Assembly: GCA_900552675.1 (NCBI GenBank)
Contig: USAI01000024.1
Location: 1-27,919, forward strand
Direction of reading: 5' to 3'
From: an uncultured Prevotella sp.
GTDB lineage: Bacteria; Bacteroidota; Bacteroidia; Bacteroidales; Bacteroidaceae
Length of the DNA stretch: 27,919 nucleotides
Made by a program: the position numbers and the translations under genes. Of this stretch, positions 7,390 to 16,978 are shown in pieces. The notes beneath the pieces are model-generated. The model did no database searches, was not told the DNA's origin, and saw only the letters and a list, made by a program, of their open reading frames with translations. Every line of letters starts with the position of its first letter. The first letter of the stretch is position 1.

Positions 7390-7427
7390 TCAACTGAAAA
7401 CTCGTCAACTGAAAAAATAATTAACTT

Positions 7428-8618
7428 ATGAATATTATGGTAAATTTTAAACAATTGGCTGAACAGTACAAAGGCGAGCTGCTGGATAAGGTGCTTCCTT
7501 TTTGGCTGGATCATTCGCAAGACCACGAGTTTGGAGGCTACTTTTCTTGCCTAAATCGCGATGGCTCTGTGTATGATACAGACAAGTTCATTTGGCTTCA
7601 AGGTCGTGAGGTGTGGATGTTCTCCATGCTTTACAACAAAGTAGAAAAACGCCAGGAGTGGCTCGATTGTGCTATACAGGGCGGCGAGTTCCTCAAAAAG
7701 TATGGCCATGATGGCAATTACAACTGGTATTTCTCATTAGACCGTCAAGGCAATCCGTTGGTTGAGCCTTACAACATTTTCTCTTACACCTTCGCCACAA
7801 TGGCGTTTGGCCAGTTGAGCTTGGCAACAGGCAATCAAGAGTATGCCGAAATAGCTAAGAAAACCTTTGACATCATCCTTTCAAAAGTTGACAACCCGAA
7901 GGGCAAATGGAACAAGTTGCACCCCGGCACCCGTAACCTGAAAGGCTTCGCGCTGCCAATGATTCTTTGCAACCTGGCACTCGAGATTGAGCACCTCCTG
8001 GACGAAGACTTCTTGGTGAAGACCATGGACACCTGTATTCATGAGGTGATGGAAGTGTTCTTGCGTCCTGAGCTGGGTGGCATCATCGTTGAGAACCTGA
8101 ATAGCGACAACTCGTTGGTTGATTGCTTCGAGGGTCGTCAGGTAACACCAGGCCATGCCATCGAGGCCATGTGGTTTATCATGGATTTGGGCAAACGCCT
8201 GAACCGTCCCGAGCTGATTGAAAAAGCTAAAGACACCGCTCTCAAGATGTTAGAGTATGGCTGGGACAAGGAGTTTGGCGGTATCTTCTATTTCATGGAT
8301 CGCAAGGGCTTCCCCCCACAGCAGCTTGAGTGGGATCAGAAGTTATGGTGGGTACACATCGAAACCCTTATCTCGATGCTGAAAGGCTACCATCTCACTG
8401 GCGACGTGAAATGTTTGGAATGGTTTGAAAAGGTGCACGACTATACTTGGAGCCACTTCAAAGACCAGGAACATCCCGAATGGTTCGGTTACCTGAATCG
8501 CAGAGGTGAGGTGTTGCTGCCTTTGAAGGGTGGCAAATGGAAAGGCTGTTTCCATGTTCCAAGAGGACTGTTCCAGTGCTGGAAAACGTTGGAAGACATT
8601 CTGTTGAATGAAAAATAA
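7428..8618 (+). CDS. AGE-family epimerase (N-acylglucosamine 2-epimerase / renin-binding protein type)
   Basis: A 396-aa cytoplasmic enzyme without a signal peptide; the family is an (alpha/alpha)6 barrel of about 390-420 aa, so it is full length. Signature blocks are present in order: GGYFSCLNRDG (36-46), WLQGREVWMFSMLYN (56-70), HPGTRNLKGFALPM (165-178), GRQVTPGHAIEAMWF (His243), LWWVHIETLISML, and EWFGYLNRRG with GCFHVPRGLFQCW (His376). The two His residues match the pair that serve as acid and base in AGE enzymes. The closest family style is GlcNAc/ManNAc 2-epimerase, but glucose/mannose or cellobiose epimerases share the fold, so the sugar is not settled. It would act on a sugar after import. 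Met4 (7437) is an alternative start. Confidence 0.85.
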   Translation: MNIMVNFKQLAEQYKGELLDKVLPFWLDHSQDHEFGGYFSCLNRDGSVYDTDKFIWLQGREVWMFSMLYNKVEKRQEWLDCAIQGGEFLKKYGHDGNYNWYFSLDRQGNPLVEPYNIFSYTFATMAFGQLSLATGNQEYAEIAKKTFDIILSKVDNPKGKWNKLHPGTRNLKGFALPMILCNLALEIEHLLDEDFLVKTMDTCIHEVMEVFLRPELGGIIVENLNSDNSLVDCFEGRQVTPGHAIEAMWFIMDLGKRLNRPELIEKAKDTALKMLEYGWDKEFGGIFYFMDRKGFPPQQLEWDQKLWWVHIETLISMLKGYHLTGDVKCLEWFEKVHDYTWSHFKDQEHPEWFGYLNRRGEVLLPLKGGKWKGCFHVPRGLFQCWKTLEDILLNEK

Positions 8619-8658
8619 CTAATTAATTCTTTTATTATTATCTAAAATCTAATGTAAA

Positions 8659-11600
8659 ATGAAATTTAAGTATTTTTGTTGGCTAACCTTATTATTTGCC
8701 TTCATTAGTATGGGTGTTAACGCCCAGACGAAGGTTGAAGGTACTGTGCTCGATGAAAGCAGCAATCCGTTGATTGGCGTTACTGTATCAACAGACGACC
8801 GCAAAACGGGTGTAGTGACTGACTTGGATGGACACTTTACTATTGACGTGCCCAATGCTAACCATTCATTGACCTTTTCTTTTGTAGGCTATACCACACA
8901 AAAGGTAGCATTGAAGGGTAGAAAACTTCTGAAAGTTATCTTGAAAGAAGACAATGAGCTTTTGGATGAGGTTGTAGTAGTGGGTTATGGTACCCAGAAG
9001 AAAGTCAATCTGACAGGTTCTGTAGCTCAAGTTGATAACAAAGAATTGAAGCAAGCTCCAAGCGGAACGCTTTCTGCAATGTTGGCAGGACGTCTGCCAG
9101 GTTTGGTGACAAGACAAACCAGCGGTCAGCCGGGTCAAGATGGTGCTAATCTTCACATTCGTGGTGTCGGTGCCGGTGATGGTAGCGCCTTGGTTGTTGT
9201 TGACGGTGTGGTACAGGATTATTTCCCTGATTTCTCTCCCGATGAGGTGGAATCAGTTACTATCTTGAAGGACGCTGCTGCCGCAGCTGTTTACGGTGTA
9301 CGTGCTTCGGGTGGTGTTATCTTGGTAACAACAAAGCGTGGTACTACACAGAAACCTACTGTAAGCTTTAACACTGCTTTAACACTGAGCCAGAACACCA
9401 ATTTCCCGAAGTTCTTGAATGGTCCTGACTATGCTTATTGGTACAATAAAGCACAGTTGATGGACGGTGTAGCAGAGGAAAACCTGCGCTTTAAGCCTGA
9501 GGATATTGAGCGTATCACTAACCCTGGTCCTGATGAGGAAATTTACGGTAGCACTGATTGGTTCGATTTGTTGTTCCGTGATGCTGCTCCCTCATACACC
9601 AATACTATTTCAGTACAGGGTGGTAACGACCGCGTTAAGTTCTTTACTTCTCTTGGTGCATACAACCAGGAAGGTGCTGTTAAGAGAACCTCTTATGACA
9701 AATACTATTTCCGTTCTAACTTAGACGCTAAGATTACAGACAACTTTGATTATTCAATGAACCTTTATGGATCAGTTGATAAGCAATTGTCGCCTGGTGC
9801 ATCAGTTGGTCCTAATTCGTATGCAGGTGTATTCCAGCAGGCTATGTTGTCATATCCTTTCTTGAAACCTTATACCAAGGACGGTATGCCTATCGCCAGC
9901 CAAAATACTGCTGGTAATGGTAACAACAACCCCCTTGCTGCTCGCGATTTGTCTGGACGTCAAATCACCAAGACAACAAAATTCCAGGGCGATCTATCTT
10001 TAAGATATAAATTGCCTCTCAAGGGATTGTCAGTTAAATTAGACGCTGCCTTCTTGAAGACCCATACAATGAGAAAAGCTGAAGCTACTCCGTATGATGT
10101 TTTCAACTGGAACCAAACTACTCATCAAGGTAATGTAGAAAAGGGTCGTATTTGGTCTATGGCCTCTGTATCACATTGGTATGGCTCACAGCAGCGTTAC
10201 ACCATCCGTCCTACTGTTGAGTATAACAACACCTTCGGTAAGCATGATGTATCAGCTTTGTTCTTGTATGAATTTGCAAGAGAAGACTATGAAGGAATTT
10301 CGGCTGGTAGAGAAGATTTCCCCTTGACAAACATCATGGATATGAGCTATGGTAACAAGGTGAGCGAAAACTTGGTTAAGGGTAGCCACTCTAGCGATAA
10401 GCGTGCTGGCTATGTAATGCGTTTAAATTATGCTTACGATCAGAAGTATCTGTTTGAGTTTACAGGCCGTATCGACGCTTCTACTGCTCTTCCTAAGGGT
10501 AACCGTTGGGGCTTCTTCCCCGCTGTTTCATTGGGCTACCGTGTTTCTCAAGAAGATTTCTTCAAGAACGCACTGCCTTTTATTGACAATTTCAAAATTC
10601 GTGGTTCAGTAGGTCGTTTGGGTAGCGATGCCTCTATCTCTAACACAATGACTTATTTCTCTACCGCAGGCTTGTCGTCAGATCCCTGTGTTGTCTTTGG
10701 AACAAATGCCTATAAAGACATGGGTATGAGCGGCCCTGTATGTCCCGATTTGAAGTGGCAGATTACAGATAGCTATAACATTGGTCTCGACGCCGATTTG
10801 TGGCATGGCCTTTTGGGCGTAGAACTTGATGTGTTCTATATGAAGACCTCTCGTTCATTGGCTGGCCAGTCAGGTAAGTTCCCTCCCTCTTTGGGTAACT
10901 GGTACCCCGCCTATATCAACTATGGCTCGCATGACAACCGTGGTTTCGAGTTGGTACTGACACACCGCAACAAGATTAAAGATTTGAACTATTATGTAAA
11001 AGGCAACGTGTCTTGGGCACGTAATAAAATCTTGAAGACCATTGAGGATTCCGATGTGCCTTTGTACAAACGTAGAACAGGTAAACGCTTGGGCGAGACC
11101 TTAGGCTTTGTTGCAACGGGCTTGTTCCAGTCGGAAGAAGAAATTGCAAAGAGCGCAGTATTTGAAGGCTCTACCAACACCAAGCCTGGTGATGTTAAGC
11201 TGAAAGATATCAACGGTGACGGTAGAATTACTTGGGACCAGGATATGGTGCCCATCAGCCGTAGCAGCACACCTGAAATGATGTTCGGTTTGAACATTGG
11301 TGGTGATTGGAAGGGCTTCGACTTCAACATGTTCTGGCAAGGCGCTGCCATGTTTGACGTTGACCTCTGTGGTATCTATGATAGTGGCGTTCGTGACAAT
11401 ACGTTCTATACCAAGCCTTTCTATTGCGAGGGTAATACTCCTTACTATCTGGTAGAAAATTCATGGACACCTGAAAATACCAACGCTAAGTATCCTCGTT
11501 TAGGTATCGAGGGTCGTGATAATGGTGGTAAATTCTCTTCTTGGTGGATCAAGGATGGTACCTATCTGCGTCTGAAGAGCGCTCAGATTGGTTATACTCT

Positions 11601-11775
11601 GCCTAAGAAGTTAACCAATAAGATTGGCTTTGGCAGCATCCGTGCTTATGTAAGTGGTAGCAACTTGCTTACCTTCTGTGGATTGGATTATTTGGATCCT
11701 GAAATGCCCAGCGTAAACCAAGGCTATTATCCGCAGCAGCGTACCTATGAATTTGGTTTGAACCTTACTTTCTAA
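8659..11775 (+). CDS. susC: SusC-family TonB-dependent glycan importer
   Basis: A 1038-aa outer-membrane transporter of normal SusC length. Residues 1-22 are a signal peptide. Residues 24-98 are the carboxypeptidase-regulatory-like beta-sandwich (VEGTVLDESSNPLIGV, TDLDGHFTI, FVGYTTQKV). LDEVVVVGYGTQKK (102-115) is the typical TonB-box region. The plug follows to about 240, with the family marks GRLPGLV, IRGVGAG, SVTILKDAAAAAVYG and GVILVTTKRG. The remainder is the 22-strand barrel, ending in YEFGLNLTF with the aromatic last residue that outer-membrane proteins need. SusD begins 12 bp downstream, as expected for a SusCD lid-and-barrel complex. The name marks the family only; the substrate is not starch by any evidence here. 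Confidence 0.95.
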   Translation: MKFKYFCWLTLLFAFISMGVNAQTKVEGTVLDESSNPLIGVTVSTDDRKTGVVTDLDGHFTIDVPNANHSLTFSFVGYTTQKVALKGRKLLKVILKEDNELLDEVVVVGYGTQKKVNLTGSVAQVDNKELKQAPSGTLSAMLAGRLPGLVTRQTSGQPGQDGANLHIRGVGAGDGSALVVVDGVVQDYFPDFSPDEVESVTILKDAAAAAVYGVRASGGVILVTTKRGTTQKPTVSFNTALTLSQNTNFPKFLNGPDYAYWYNKAQLMDGVAEENLRFKPEDIERITNPGPDEEIYGSTDWFDLLFRDAAPSYTNTISVQGGNDRVKFFTSLGAYNQEGAVKRTSYDKYYFRSNLDAKITDNFDYSMNLYGSVDKQLSPGASVGPNSYAGVFQQAMLSYPFLKPYTKDGMPIASQNTAGNGNNNPLAARDLSGRQITKTTKFQGDLSLRYKLPLKGLSVKLDAAFLKTHTMRKAEATPYDVFNWNQTTHQGNVEKGRIWSMASVSHWYGSQQRYTIRPTVEYNNTFGKHDVSALFLYEFAREDYEGISAGREDFPLTNIMDMSYGNKVSENLVKGSHSSDKRAGYVMRLNYAYDQKYLFEFTGRIDASTALPKGNRWGFFPAVSLGYRVSQEDFFKNALPFIDNFKIRGSVGRLGSDASISNTMTYFSTAGLSSDPCVVFGTNAYKDMGMSGPVCPDLKWQITDSYNIGLDADLWHGLLGVELDVFYMKTSRSLAGQSGKFPPSLGNWYPAYINYGSHDNRGFELVLTHRNKIKDLNYYVKGNVSWARNKILKTIEDSDVPLYKRRTGKRLGETLGFVATGLFQSEEEIAKSAVFEGSTNTKPGDVKLKDINGDGRITWDQDMVPISRSSTPEMMFGLNIGGDWKGFDFNMFWQGAAMFDVDLCGIYDSGVRDNTFYTKPFYCEGNTPYYLVENSWTPENTNAKYPRLGIEGRDNGGKFSSWWIKDGTYLRLKSAQIGYTLPKKLTNKIGFGSIRAYVSGSNLLTFCGLDYLDPEMPSVNQGYYPQQRTYEFGLNLTF

Positions 11776-11787
11776 AAACTTATTCAG

Positions 11788-13377
11788 ATGAAATCGATAA
11801 AGAAAATTTTAACAGCAGTTGCTTCTACCTGTGTAGTGTTAAGCAGTTGCAATATTGATCCAGAATTGACAAAGTCATATCCTTCTGATGTGATTTGGGA
11901 AAATGACGCTAACTTGTCAACCTATATTAATGGATATTATGGTTGTGTAGGTGGTTATTATGGCCTGGGTACTGAGGCAAGTACAGATATGTTGAAGTAT
12001 AACAACCCTACTGATAACATCAATGTGTTTGCCTTTGGTAGCATGCCTATCACGCCCACCAGTAATATGTTTGGCAGCTGGGGCAGCCATTCTACCATGT
12101 TGTCTTTGACACGTTGCTTGACAAACATTGAGTCGCATCGTAAAAACTTCTCTGAAGAAGCTGCCATACAGGCTGAAGCTCAGGTACGTTTCTTCCGTGC
12201 TGTATGTTGCTTTAACTTGGCAAGATGCTATGGAGGTCAGTATATCATTTGCCGTGAACTTCCTGAGCTGGGTCAAAAGGATCGCGCACTGTGCACTCCC
12301 GAAGAAGGCTGGCAGTTTATTTACGACGACTTGAAGTTTGCTGCTGAACACCTGCCTACTAAAGATAAAGTAGAGTTGGGACGTTTAACCAGTGGTGCTG
12401 CTTATGGTATGTTGTCACGTGCTATGCTGTATGCTGAGCGTTGGAAAGATGCTTCAGATGCTGCTGCTGAGGTGATGAAGCAGGATTATGAGCTTTATCC
12501 TGACTACGGCAAACTGTTCCAGAACTCTCGTTTGGCGCCCGTAGAGAACAAAGAAAGTGTGATTGAGTTTGGTTACCTTAAGGATAAGATGACTTATTCA
12601 TTCGACTATTTCTACTGCCCGCCCAGCGATGGTGGTTATGCCGAGGTATCGCCCACTGAAGATTTGGTATCTTCTTATCAGATGGCCGACGGACGCGACT
12701 TTGATTGGGATAATCCTGAAATGGCCGCTCATCCTTATGAAGGCCGTGAGCCTCGTTTCTATGCTACCATTCTTTATAACGGTTGCCAGTGGAAGGGTGA
12801 AACCTTATACACCTACGAAGGCAGCAAGGATGGATTTGGCTTTGGTGGTGGTACCACAAGTACTGGCTACTACATGCGTAAGCTGATGAAAGAATCTATT
12901 GAGAAGAACGGAAGCTTCACAGGACAGTGCGATTTGACCTATTATTATATGCGTTATGCTGAGGTGTTGTTAAACTATGCTGAAGCCATGGCTATGCAGA
13001 ACAAGTTGCCTGAAGCATTAGATGCATTGTACCAGGTAAGAAAAAGAGCTGGATTTACCGAAAAACCCACGGCAGCAAATCAAACTGAGTTTATGAAGCT
13101 GCTTCGCCATGAACGTAAGGTAGAGTTGGCTTTCGAGGGTCATCGCTTCTGGGATCTTCGCCGTTGGGGCTTGGCTACTGATGTTTTGAATGGAACCAAC
13201 ATGCACGGTGTTAAGCCTACCAAGATTGGTGAAAATCAGTTCAAATATGAAGTGGTTGACATTGATGGTGGCAAGAAGCGCGTATGGGAAGAGCGTTACA
13301 ACAAACGTTTCCCAATTCCTTTGGATGAGGTAGAGCAGAACGGTCTCGTTGAACAATTTGATGAATGGAAACATTAA
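11788..13377 (+). CDS. susD: SusD/RagB-family surface glycan-binding lipoprotein
   Basis: A 529-aa lipoprotein with lipobox LSSC (Cys21) followed by NIDPE, an acidic start typical of surface-exported Bacteroidota lipoproteins. The TPR-like helices and the RagB/SusD C-terminal marks are present: DLTYYYMRYAEVLLNYAEAM, ALDALYQVRKRAG, LRHERKVELAFEGHRFWDLRRWG and the ending RFPIPLDEVEQN. Length is normal for the family. It sits 12 bp after the SusC gene and is certainly co-transcribed with it. Its role is to bind the oligosaccharide and close over the SusC barrel. Binding residues cannot be assigned from the sequence. Confidence 0.95.
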   Translation: MKSIKKILTAVASTCVVLSSCNIDPELTKSYPSDVIWENDANLSTYINGYYGCVGGYYGLGTEASTDMLKYNNPTDNINVFAFGSMPITPTSNMFGSWGSHSTMLSLTRCLTNIESHRKNFSEEAAIQAEAQVRFFRAVCCFNLARCYGGQYIICRELPELGQKDRALCTPEEGWQFIYDDLKFAAEHLPTKDKVELGRLTSGAAYGMLSRAMLYAERWKDASDAAAEVMKQDYELYPDYGKLFQNSRLAPVENKESVIEFGYLKDKMTYSFDYFYCPPSDGGYAEVSPTEDLVSSYQMADGRDFDWDNPEMAAHPYEGREPRFYATILYNGCQWKGETLYTYEGSKDGFGFGGGTTSTGYYMRKLMKESIEKNGSFTGQCDLTYYYMRYAEVLLNYAEAMAMQNKLPEALDALYQVRKRAGFTEKPTAANQTEFMKLLRHERKVELAFEGHRFWDLRRWGLATDVLNGTNMHGVKPTKIGENQFKYEVVDIDGGKKRVWEERYNKRFPIPLDEVEQNGLVEQFDEWKH

Positions 13378-13441
13378 TCAATTTGAGAAATGGCAAAATG
13401 TTAAATCGATGTTGAATTTATCAACTAAAATTTAGAGTAAA

Positions 13442-14857
13442 ATGAAAGTTTTAAGTAAAATATCAGCAATATTATGTTTGTGTCTGGCTGTATTTGCGTC
13501 TTGCGAGTCGCCAGATTATGAAACAGGACGTACGCCTCAGGTTGATGGCTTAATGGGTGTTACGATACAGATACCTGGTAATCCTTCTAAATATTCGGCT
13601 ACTAAGGCTGGTCCTTATGCCGAGAATGAAGAAATTATCGTAAAGGTGCCTACTACTGAAGATGATCCGTTGGACGTAACTCGTCTTGTATGTTATGTGA
13701 ATGTTCAGCACAACTGTTACGTTACTCCCGCCATCGGTGGAGAGATGGATTTCACAGAGCCTTATCAGATCACCGTAGTGGATGCTTTGGGTAACAAACA
13801 TCACAACACTATTCGTGTAGTGCCCACTCCTCCGAAGGTAAAGGTTGCAAAACTGTGGGGTAAGAGCGGAGAAGAAATGCAAACCGGAACCAATGCTACA
13901 GGTTTGGCATTGTGGAAGGATTACTTGGCCGTTCAGGTTTATAATGATAATATTAAGTTGTACGATCGCGCAACAGGTGCTTATGTGAAAGACCTTGAGG
14001 CAGCAAGCTCATTTATGATGCATGCTCGCACCGATGATGGTGGCCACTTGTTGACAGCTCGTGAAAATATTTATGGTGCTGGCTTCATGGTTTATCGTTA
14101 TGACGAAGCTACCAATGAGCACGTAAATATTTTGAATTATGCGGCTGATGATGGATGTCCTCTTGATTTGGGCTATAACTTCAGCGTGAAGGGTGACGTT
14201 ACGAAGGGCGTTTCTTACATCTATGGTACTTGTCCTGACAATATGGAGGTTTACTATTGGAAGTTGCAAGACGGTCAGCTGGTTACTCCTGCTGCTCATC
14301 CAATAGCTCTTCGCTATGGTCCTGCAGGTAGTCCTTGGACAAAGGCTCCGATGATTGAACGTGCTTCTTTGGACGACGATTCAAACCACTACATCGCTTA
14401 TAACCATCGTAGCGGTAATCCTGATGAACATCCTGAGCGCAAGAGCCATTTCGCAATGTTTACTCCGTTCTATGAGGTTACTAATATGAATCAGGATAAC
14501 CACTGGTATCGTATCTTGGGCTTCGATGTATTCTCTGTTGAGGGTGATACCTACTTGGCATTGTTAGACCACTACTGTGACCCATGGTCAGGCGGTGATG
14601 CCTTCATGCGTCTGTTCGATATCACCAATCCTAAGAACATGGAGATGGGTCCGGATGATAGTGGCTATGATAAGTTTGCTCTCTTCAAGAGCGAGGGCTC
14701 ACCTTATGCTACTAACTATAACGACTGGGGCGATGTTGCTACATGCACTGTTCCTACAAGCACAGGATATGATATCTATATCTCAGTATGTAACATTGGT
14801 TTCGCTGCATCAGAGACCTGCATACGTACATATAAGATGTCTTGGTTTAGACAATAA
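13442..14857 (+). CDS. DUF5018-like surface glycan-binding lipoprotein (SusE/F position)
   Basis: A 471-aa lipoprotein with lipobox FASC (Cys21). Residues about 30-130 look like a DUF5018-type Ig-like domain (a strand pattern ending with YQITVVDALGNKHHNTIRVV). Residues about 140-471 carry repeated strands with the style of a beta-propeller: LWKDYLAVQVYNDNIKLYDRATG, LTARENIYGAGFMVYRYDEATN, YEVTNMNQDNHWYRILGFDVFSVEGDTYLALLDH. The gene directly follows SusD, the usual place for a surface glycan-binding protein that captures the polysaccharide. It has no visible catalytic motif. Its 3' end is followed by the strongest terminator of the window, so it closes the first transcription unit. Confidence 0.75.
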   Translation: MKVLSKISAILCLCLAVFASCESPDYETGRTPQVDGLMGVTIQIPGNPSKYSATKAGPYAENEEIIVKVPTTEDDPLDVTRLVCYVNVQHNCYVTPAIGGEMDFTEPYQITVVDALGNKHHNTIRVVPTPPKVKVAKLWGKSGEEMQTGTNATGLALWKDYLAVQVYNDNIKLYDRATGAYVKDLEAASSFMMHARTDDGGHLLTARENIYGAGFMVYRYDEATNEHVNILNYAADDGCPLDLGYNFSVKGDVTKGVSYIYGTCPDNMEVYYWKLQDGQLVTPAAHPIALRYGPAGSPWTKAPMIERASLDDDSNHYIAYNHRSGNPDEHPERKSHFAMFTPFYEVTNMNQDNHWYRILGFDVFSVEGDTYLALLDHYCDPWSGGDAFMRLFDITNPKNMEMGPDDSGYDKFALFKSEGSPYATNYNDWGDVATCTVPTSTGYDIYISVCNIGFAASETCIRTYKMSWFRQ

Positions 14858-14868
14858 TCAATAGTAAA

Positions 14869-14920
14869 TAAAAAATAGGCGGGAGTTTTATCTCGGTGGT
14901 ATAATCCCGCCTATTTTTTT
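14869..14920 (+). terminator. Strong intrinsic terminator after the SGBP gene
   Basis: A-rich flank then TAGGCGGGA (14876-14884), a 20-nt loop, TCCCGCCTA (14905-14913) and seven T (14914-14920). The 9-bp GC-rich stem extended by A-T pairs and the U-run make this a textbook terminator. It separates the phosphoesterase-to-SGBP unit from the DUF4434 lipoprotein gene. Confidence 0.9.
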
Positions 14921-15137
14921 ATTATTCATAAATAAGATAGGAAAATTAAAAATAGTAACAGTAACAGATGCTTATTATAAATAGAATAATCAGGCACAGA
15001 TACAAGTTGAAAAAGATGGTATAAGAAGTATTACATACAGTAATGAAATGAATGATAAAATATGTAACGATTTCGCTTTTAGTGAAGCACCTATATGGCC
15101 TTCAATAAAAACGAAATACTTTAAATAATAAAAAAAT
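14921..15137 (+). other. 217-bp AT-rich gap before the second half of the PUL
   Basis: A new promoter is expected here because a terminator precedes it, but I find no TTTG/TAnnTTTG pair. An open frame without a start runs 14985-15128 (48 codons, text like IQVEKDGIRSITYSNEM) and could be a gene relic or chance. Read-through from the terminator or a promoter of another sigma factor are the alternatives. Confidence 0.4.
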
Positions 15138-16835
15138 ATGCAGAAAAATATATTCTTATCTTTACCGTTATCATTATTGGCCATGCTTTTAATGCTATCA
15201 TCTTGCGCTTCTGAAATTCATGAAGGATATAGAGCCCCTGGCTATGATCTGGCTTTACAGAAACAGCAGATCATCAATAATACGAAAGCGGTTAAAGTAA
15301 TTAATGCTTATGACGAGTTAGGATGCGAAGCTTATGATATCTCTAATCCGCAGAAAAAAACAGAAGTAGCAGGCTTAGACTATGTGCTGGGTGATGATCA
15401 TAAAGAGGGAACGGGAAGCTTTAAATTAAAGTATAATTTCATAGGAAGAACGAATGATAATGGTCGTGAGTTAGTGTTTTTCCAACAGCGTTGGGGCGAC
15501 TATCGTGTCGACTTGTCTTTCCATCCGTTAGGTCTCTCTATTTGGGTGAAAGGTAATCGTAACAACAAAGATGCCGTGTTCCGCTTCATCATCATGGAAG
15601 ATGAAAAGCAGTTTAACGAAACTACACCACACGACTATTCGCGCGAACGTTGGTCATATTATGCCTTTGAGGATAAAGAGGTGCTGTCGAAAGACGGCTG
15701 GACACGCTTGATTATGCCTTATGATGCTTTTAAACTGTATAAGAAAGGTAAAGGAACGCAGTCAGACAAGCTGTTGATGAACCGTAATGAAGGTTTCCGC
15801 ATTGAGATTGAAAACAAAGCAGGTGGCGCTTGGAATGGCGAATGTCAGATTGATGAATTGAAACAGCTCACATCATACGAGTTGAAGGGAGGCACCCCAA
15901 CATTCTCCAGCGTATTCATTCAGTTGAACAAGGATGCTTATGAAAATGAAGATTGGGACCAGCAGTTCCAGGACAGCCGTGCGGTAGGCATCGACACTTG
16001 GATTATTCAATACTCGGAGCAGTTTACGGGTAGCGACGACGCTACTAACGTTTCTTTCTATAAGAACACAAACTTGCCTTGGGTACAGGTGAAGTGCGAC
16101 ATCATCGACAAAATGTTTGAAGCCGCTGAACGTAACGGCATGAAGATTATCTTGGGCTTGTATCCTGGCGATTATAGCAAGACCAACTTGCGAGATCCAA
16201 AGAAATATAACATCAACACCACACGCAATAAGAGGTTGTTTGATGAGGTGTATGAGCAGTTTGGAAACCATCCTTGTTTGGTGGGATGGTATATTACTGA
16301 AGAGTTTCATGACGGCTCTTATCCTGTAGGATGGCAACAAGAACCTGAGCTTGCCATGCTTGCAAAATATCTGGAGGGTGTGGCTTCGTACATTAAGTCG
16401 AAATCAGATAAGCCCGTGGCCATCGCTCCTGCTTTGTGGCGCGGACTGCCTGCCGACCTTTGTGGCAAGTGGTTTGAAAGCCTGTTTAAGCGCACGCCGA
16501 GTATTGACAACCTGTATCTGCAAGACATTGGTGGACGCTGCTTGGTTGACTTTGATGTAGACCTTCCTAACTGGTATGCTGAAATCAAGAAGGCTTGCGA
16601 TGCTACAAATGTGAAGTTTGGTGTTGACATCGAATCGTTCAAGAGCTGCTGGTGTCCTAACGTCGACTATAAGGCTAAAGATTGGTCTGAGCTGAAGGAT
16701 CAACTGATGGTGGCTGGCTTATTTACAAAGTATATTACCAACTTTAGTTGGGCTACCTTTAAGAAAGGTACAAACAACTATGATGGTTATAAGGCCTACT
16801 TGAAGGAAAATAATCTCCTGCCTAAAGTAAAATGA
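15138..16835 (+). CDS. Surface lipoprotein, DUF4434-like putative glycoside hydrolase with N-terminal beta-sandwich
   Basis: A 565-aa lipoprotein (lipobox LSSC, Cys23, then acidic SEIHE, suggesting surface display). Residues about 50-245 form a jelly-roll-like domain, possibly carbohydrate-binding. Residues about 255-560 look like a TIM barrel of the DUF4434 type: FIQLNKDAYENEDWDQQF at strand 1, MKIILGLYPGD at strand 3, LVGWYITEE (Glu389) at strand 4, IDNLYLQDIGG (Gln462-Asp463) at strand 6, and VKFGVDIESF (Glu499) at strand 7. Glu389 and Glu499 align with Glu pairs in three other genes of this locus and are my candidates for acid/base and nucleophile. It lacks the SGSW and YYPSK blocks of the other three and is the most divergent. 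As the only lipidated putative hydrolase it may make the first cut in the glycan. Confidence 0.75.
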   Translation: MQKNIFLSLPLSLLAMLLMLSSCASEIHEGYRAPGYDLALQKQQIINNTKAVKVINAYDELGCEAYDISNPQKKTEVAGLDYVLGDDHKEGTGSFKLKYNFIGRTNDNGRELVFFQQRWGDYRVDLSFHPLGLSIWVKGNRNNKDAVFRFIIMEDEKQFNETTPHDYSRERWSYYAFEDKEVLSKDGWTRLIMPYDAFKLYKKGKGTQSDKLLMNRNEGFRIEIENKAGGAWNGECQIDELKQLTSYELKGGTPTFSSVFIQLNKDAYENEDWDQQFQDSRAVGIDTWIIQYSEQFTGSDDATNVSFYKNTNLPWVQVKCDIIDKMFEAAERNGMKIILGLYPGDYSKTNLRDPKKYNINTTRNKRLFDEVYEQFGNHPCLVGWYITEEFHDGSYPVGWQQEPELAMLAKYLEGVASYIKSKSDKPVAIAPALWRGLPADLCGKWFESLFKRTPSIDNLYLQDIGGRCLVDFDVDLPNWYAEIKKACDATNVKFGVDIESFKSCWCPNVDYKAKDWSELKDQLMVAGLFTKYITNFSWATFKKGTNNYDGYKAYLKENNLLPKVK

Positions 16836-16867
16836 CCTCATGCTTGAAGTAAAATGACCTCATGCTT
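16825..16867 (+). repeat. 22-bp tandem duplication across a stop codon
   Basis: Bases 16825-16846 and 16847-16867 are copies (AAGTAAAATGACCTCATGCT and the following bases) that include the end of the DUF4434 lipoprotein gene and its TGA stop. The reading frame is not changed because the first stop is intact. Confidence 0.85.
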
Positions 16868-16978
16868 CGATCTTTTTGTCATCAATAATAAGTGTATTTC
16901 ATAGGGCGAGTGTTCGCTTGTCCTTTGATTTTCAATTTAGATGAATACTATTAACAATAAACTATTTATAAGTGCAAT

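Noticed and set aside
14985..15128. 48-codon open frame (start-less, or 26 aa from the ATG at 15048)
   Set aside because: The text reads somewhat like protein, but it is short, AT-rich and has no ribosome site or recognisable family. Left as a possible relic only.
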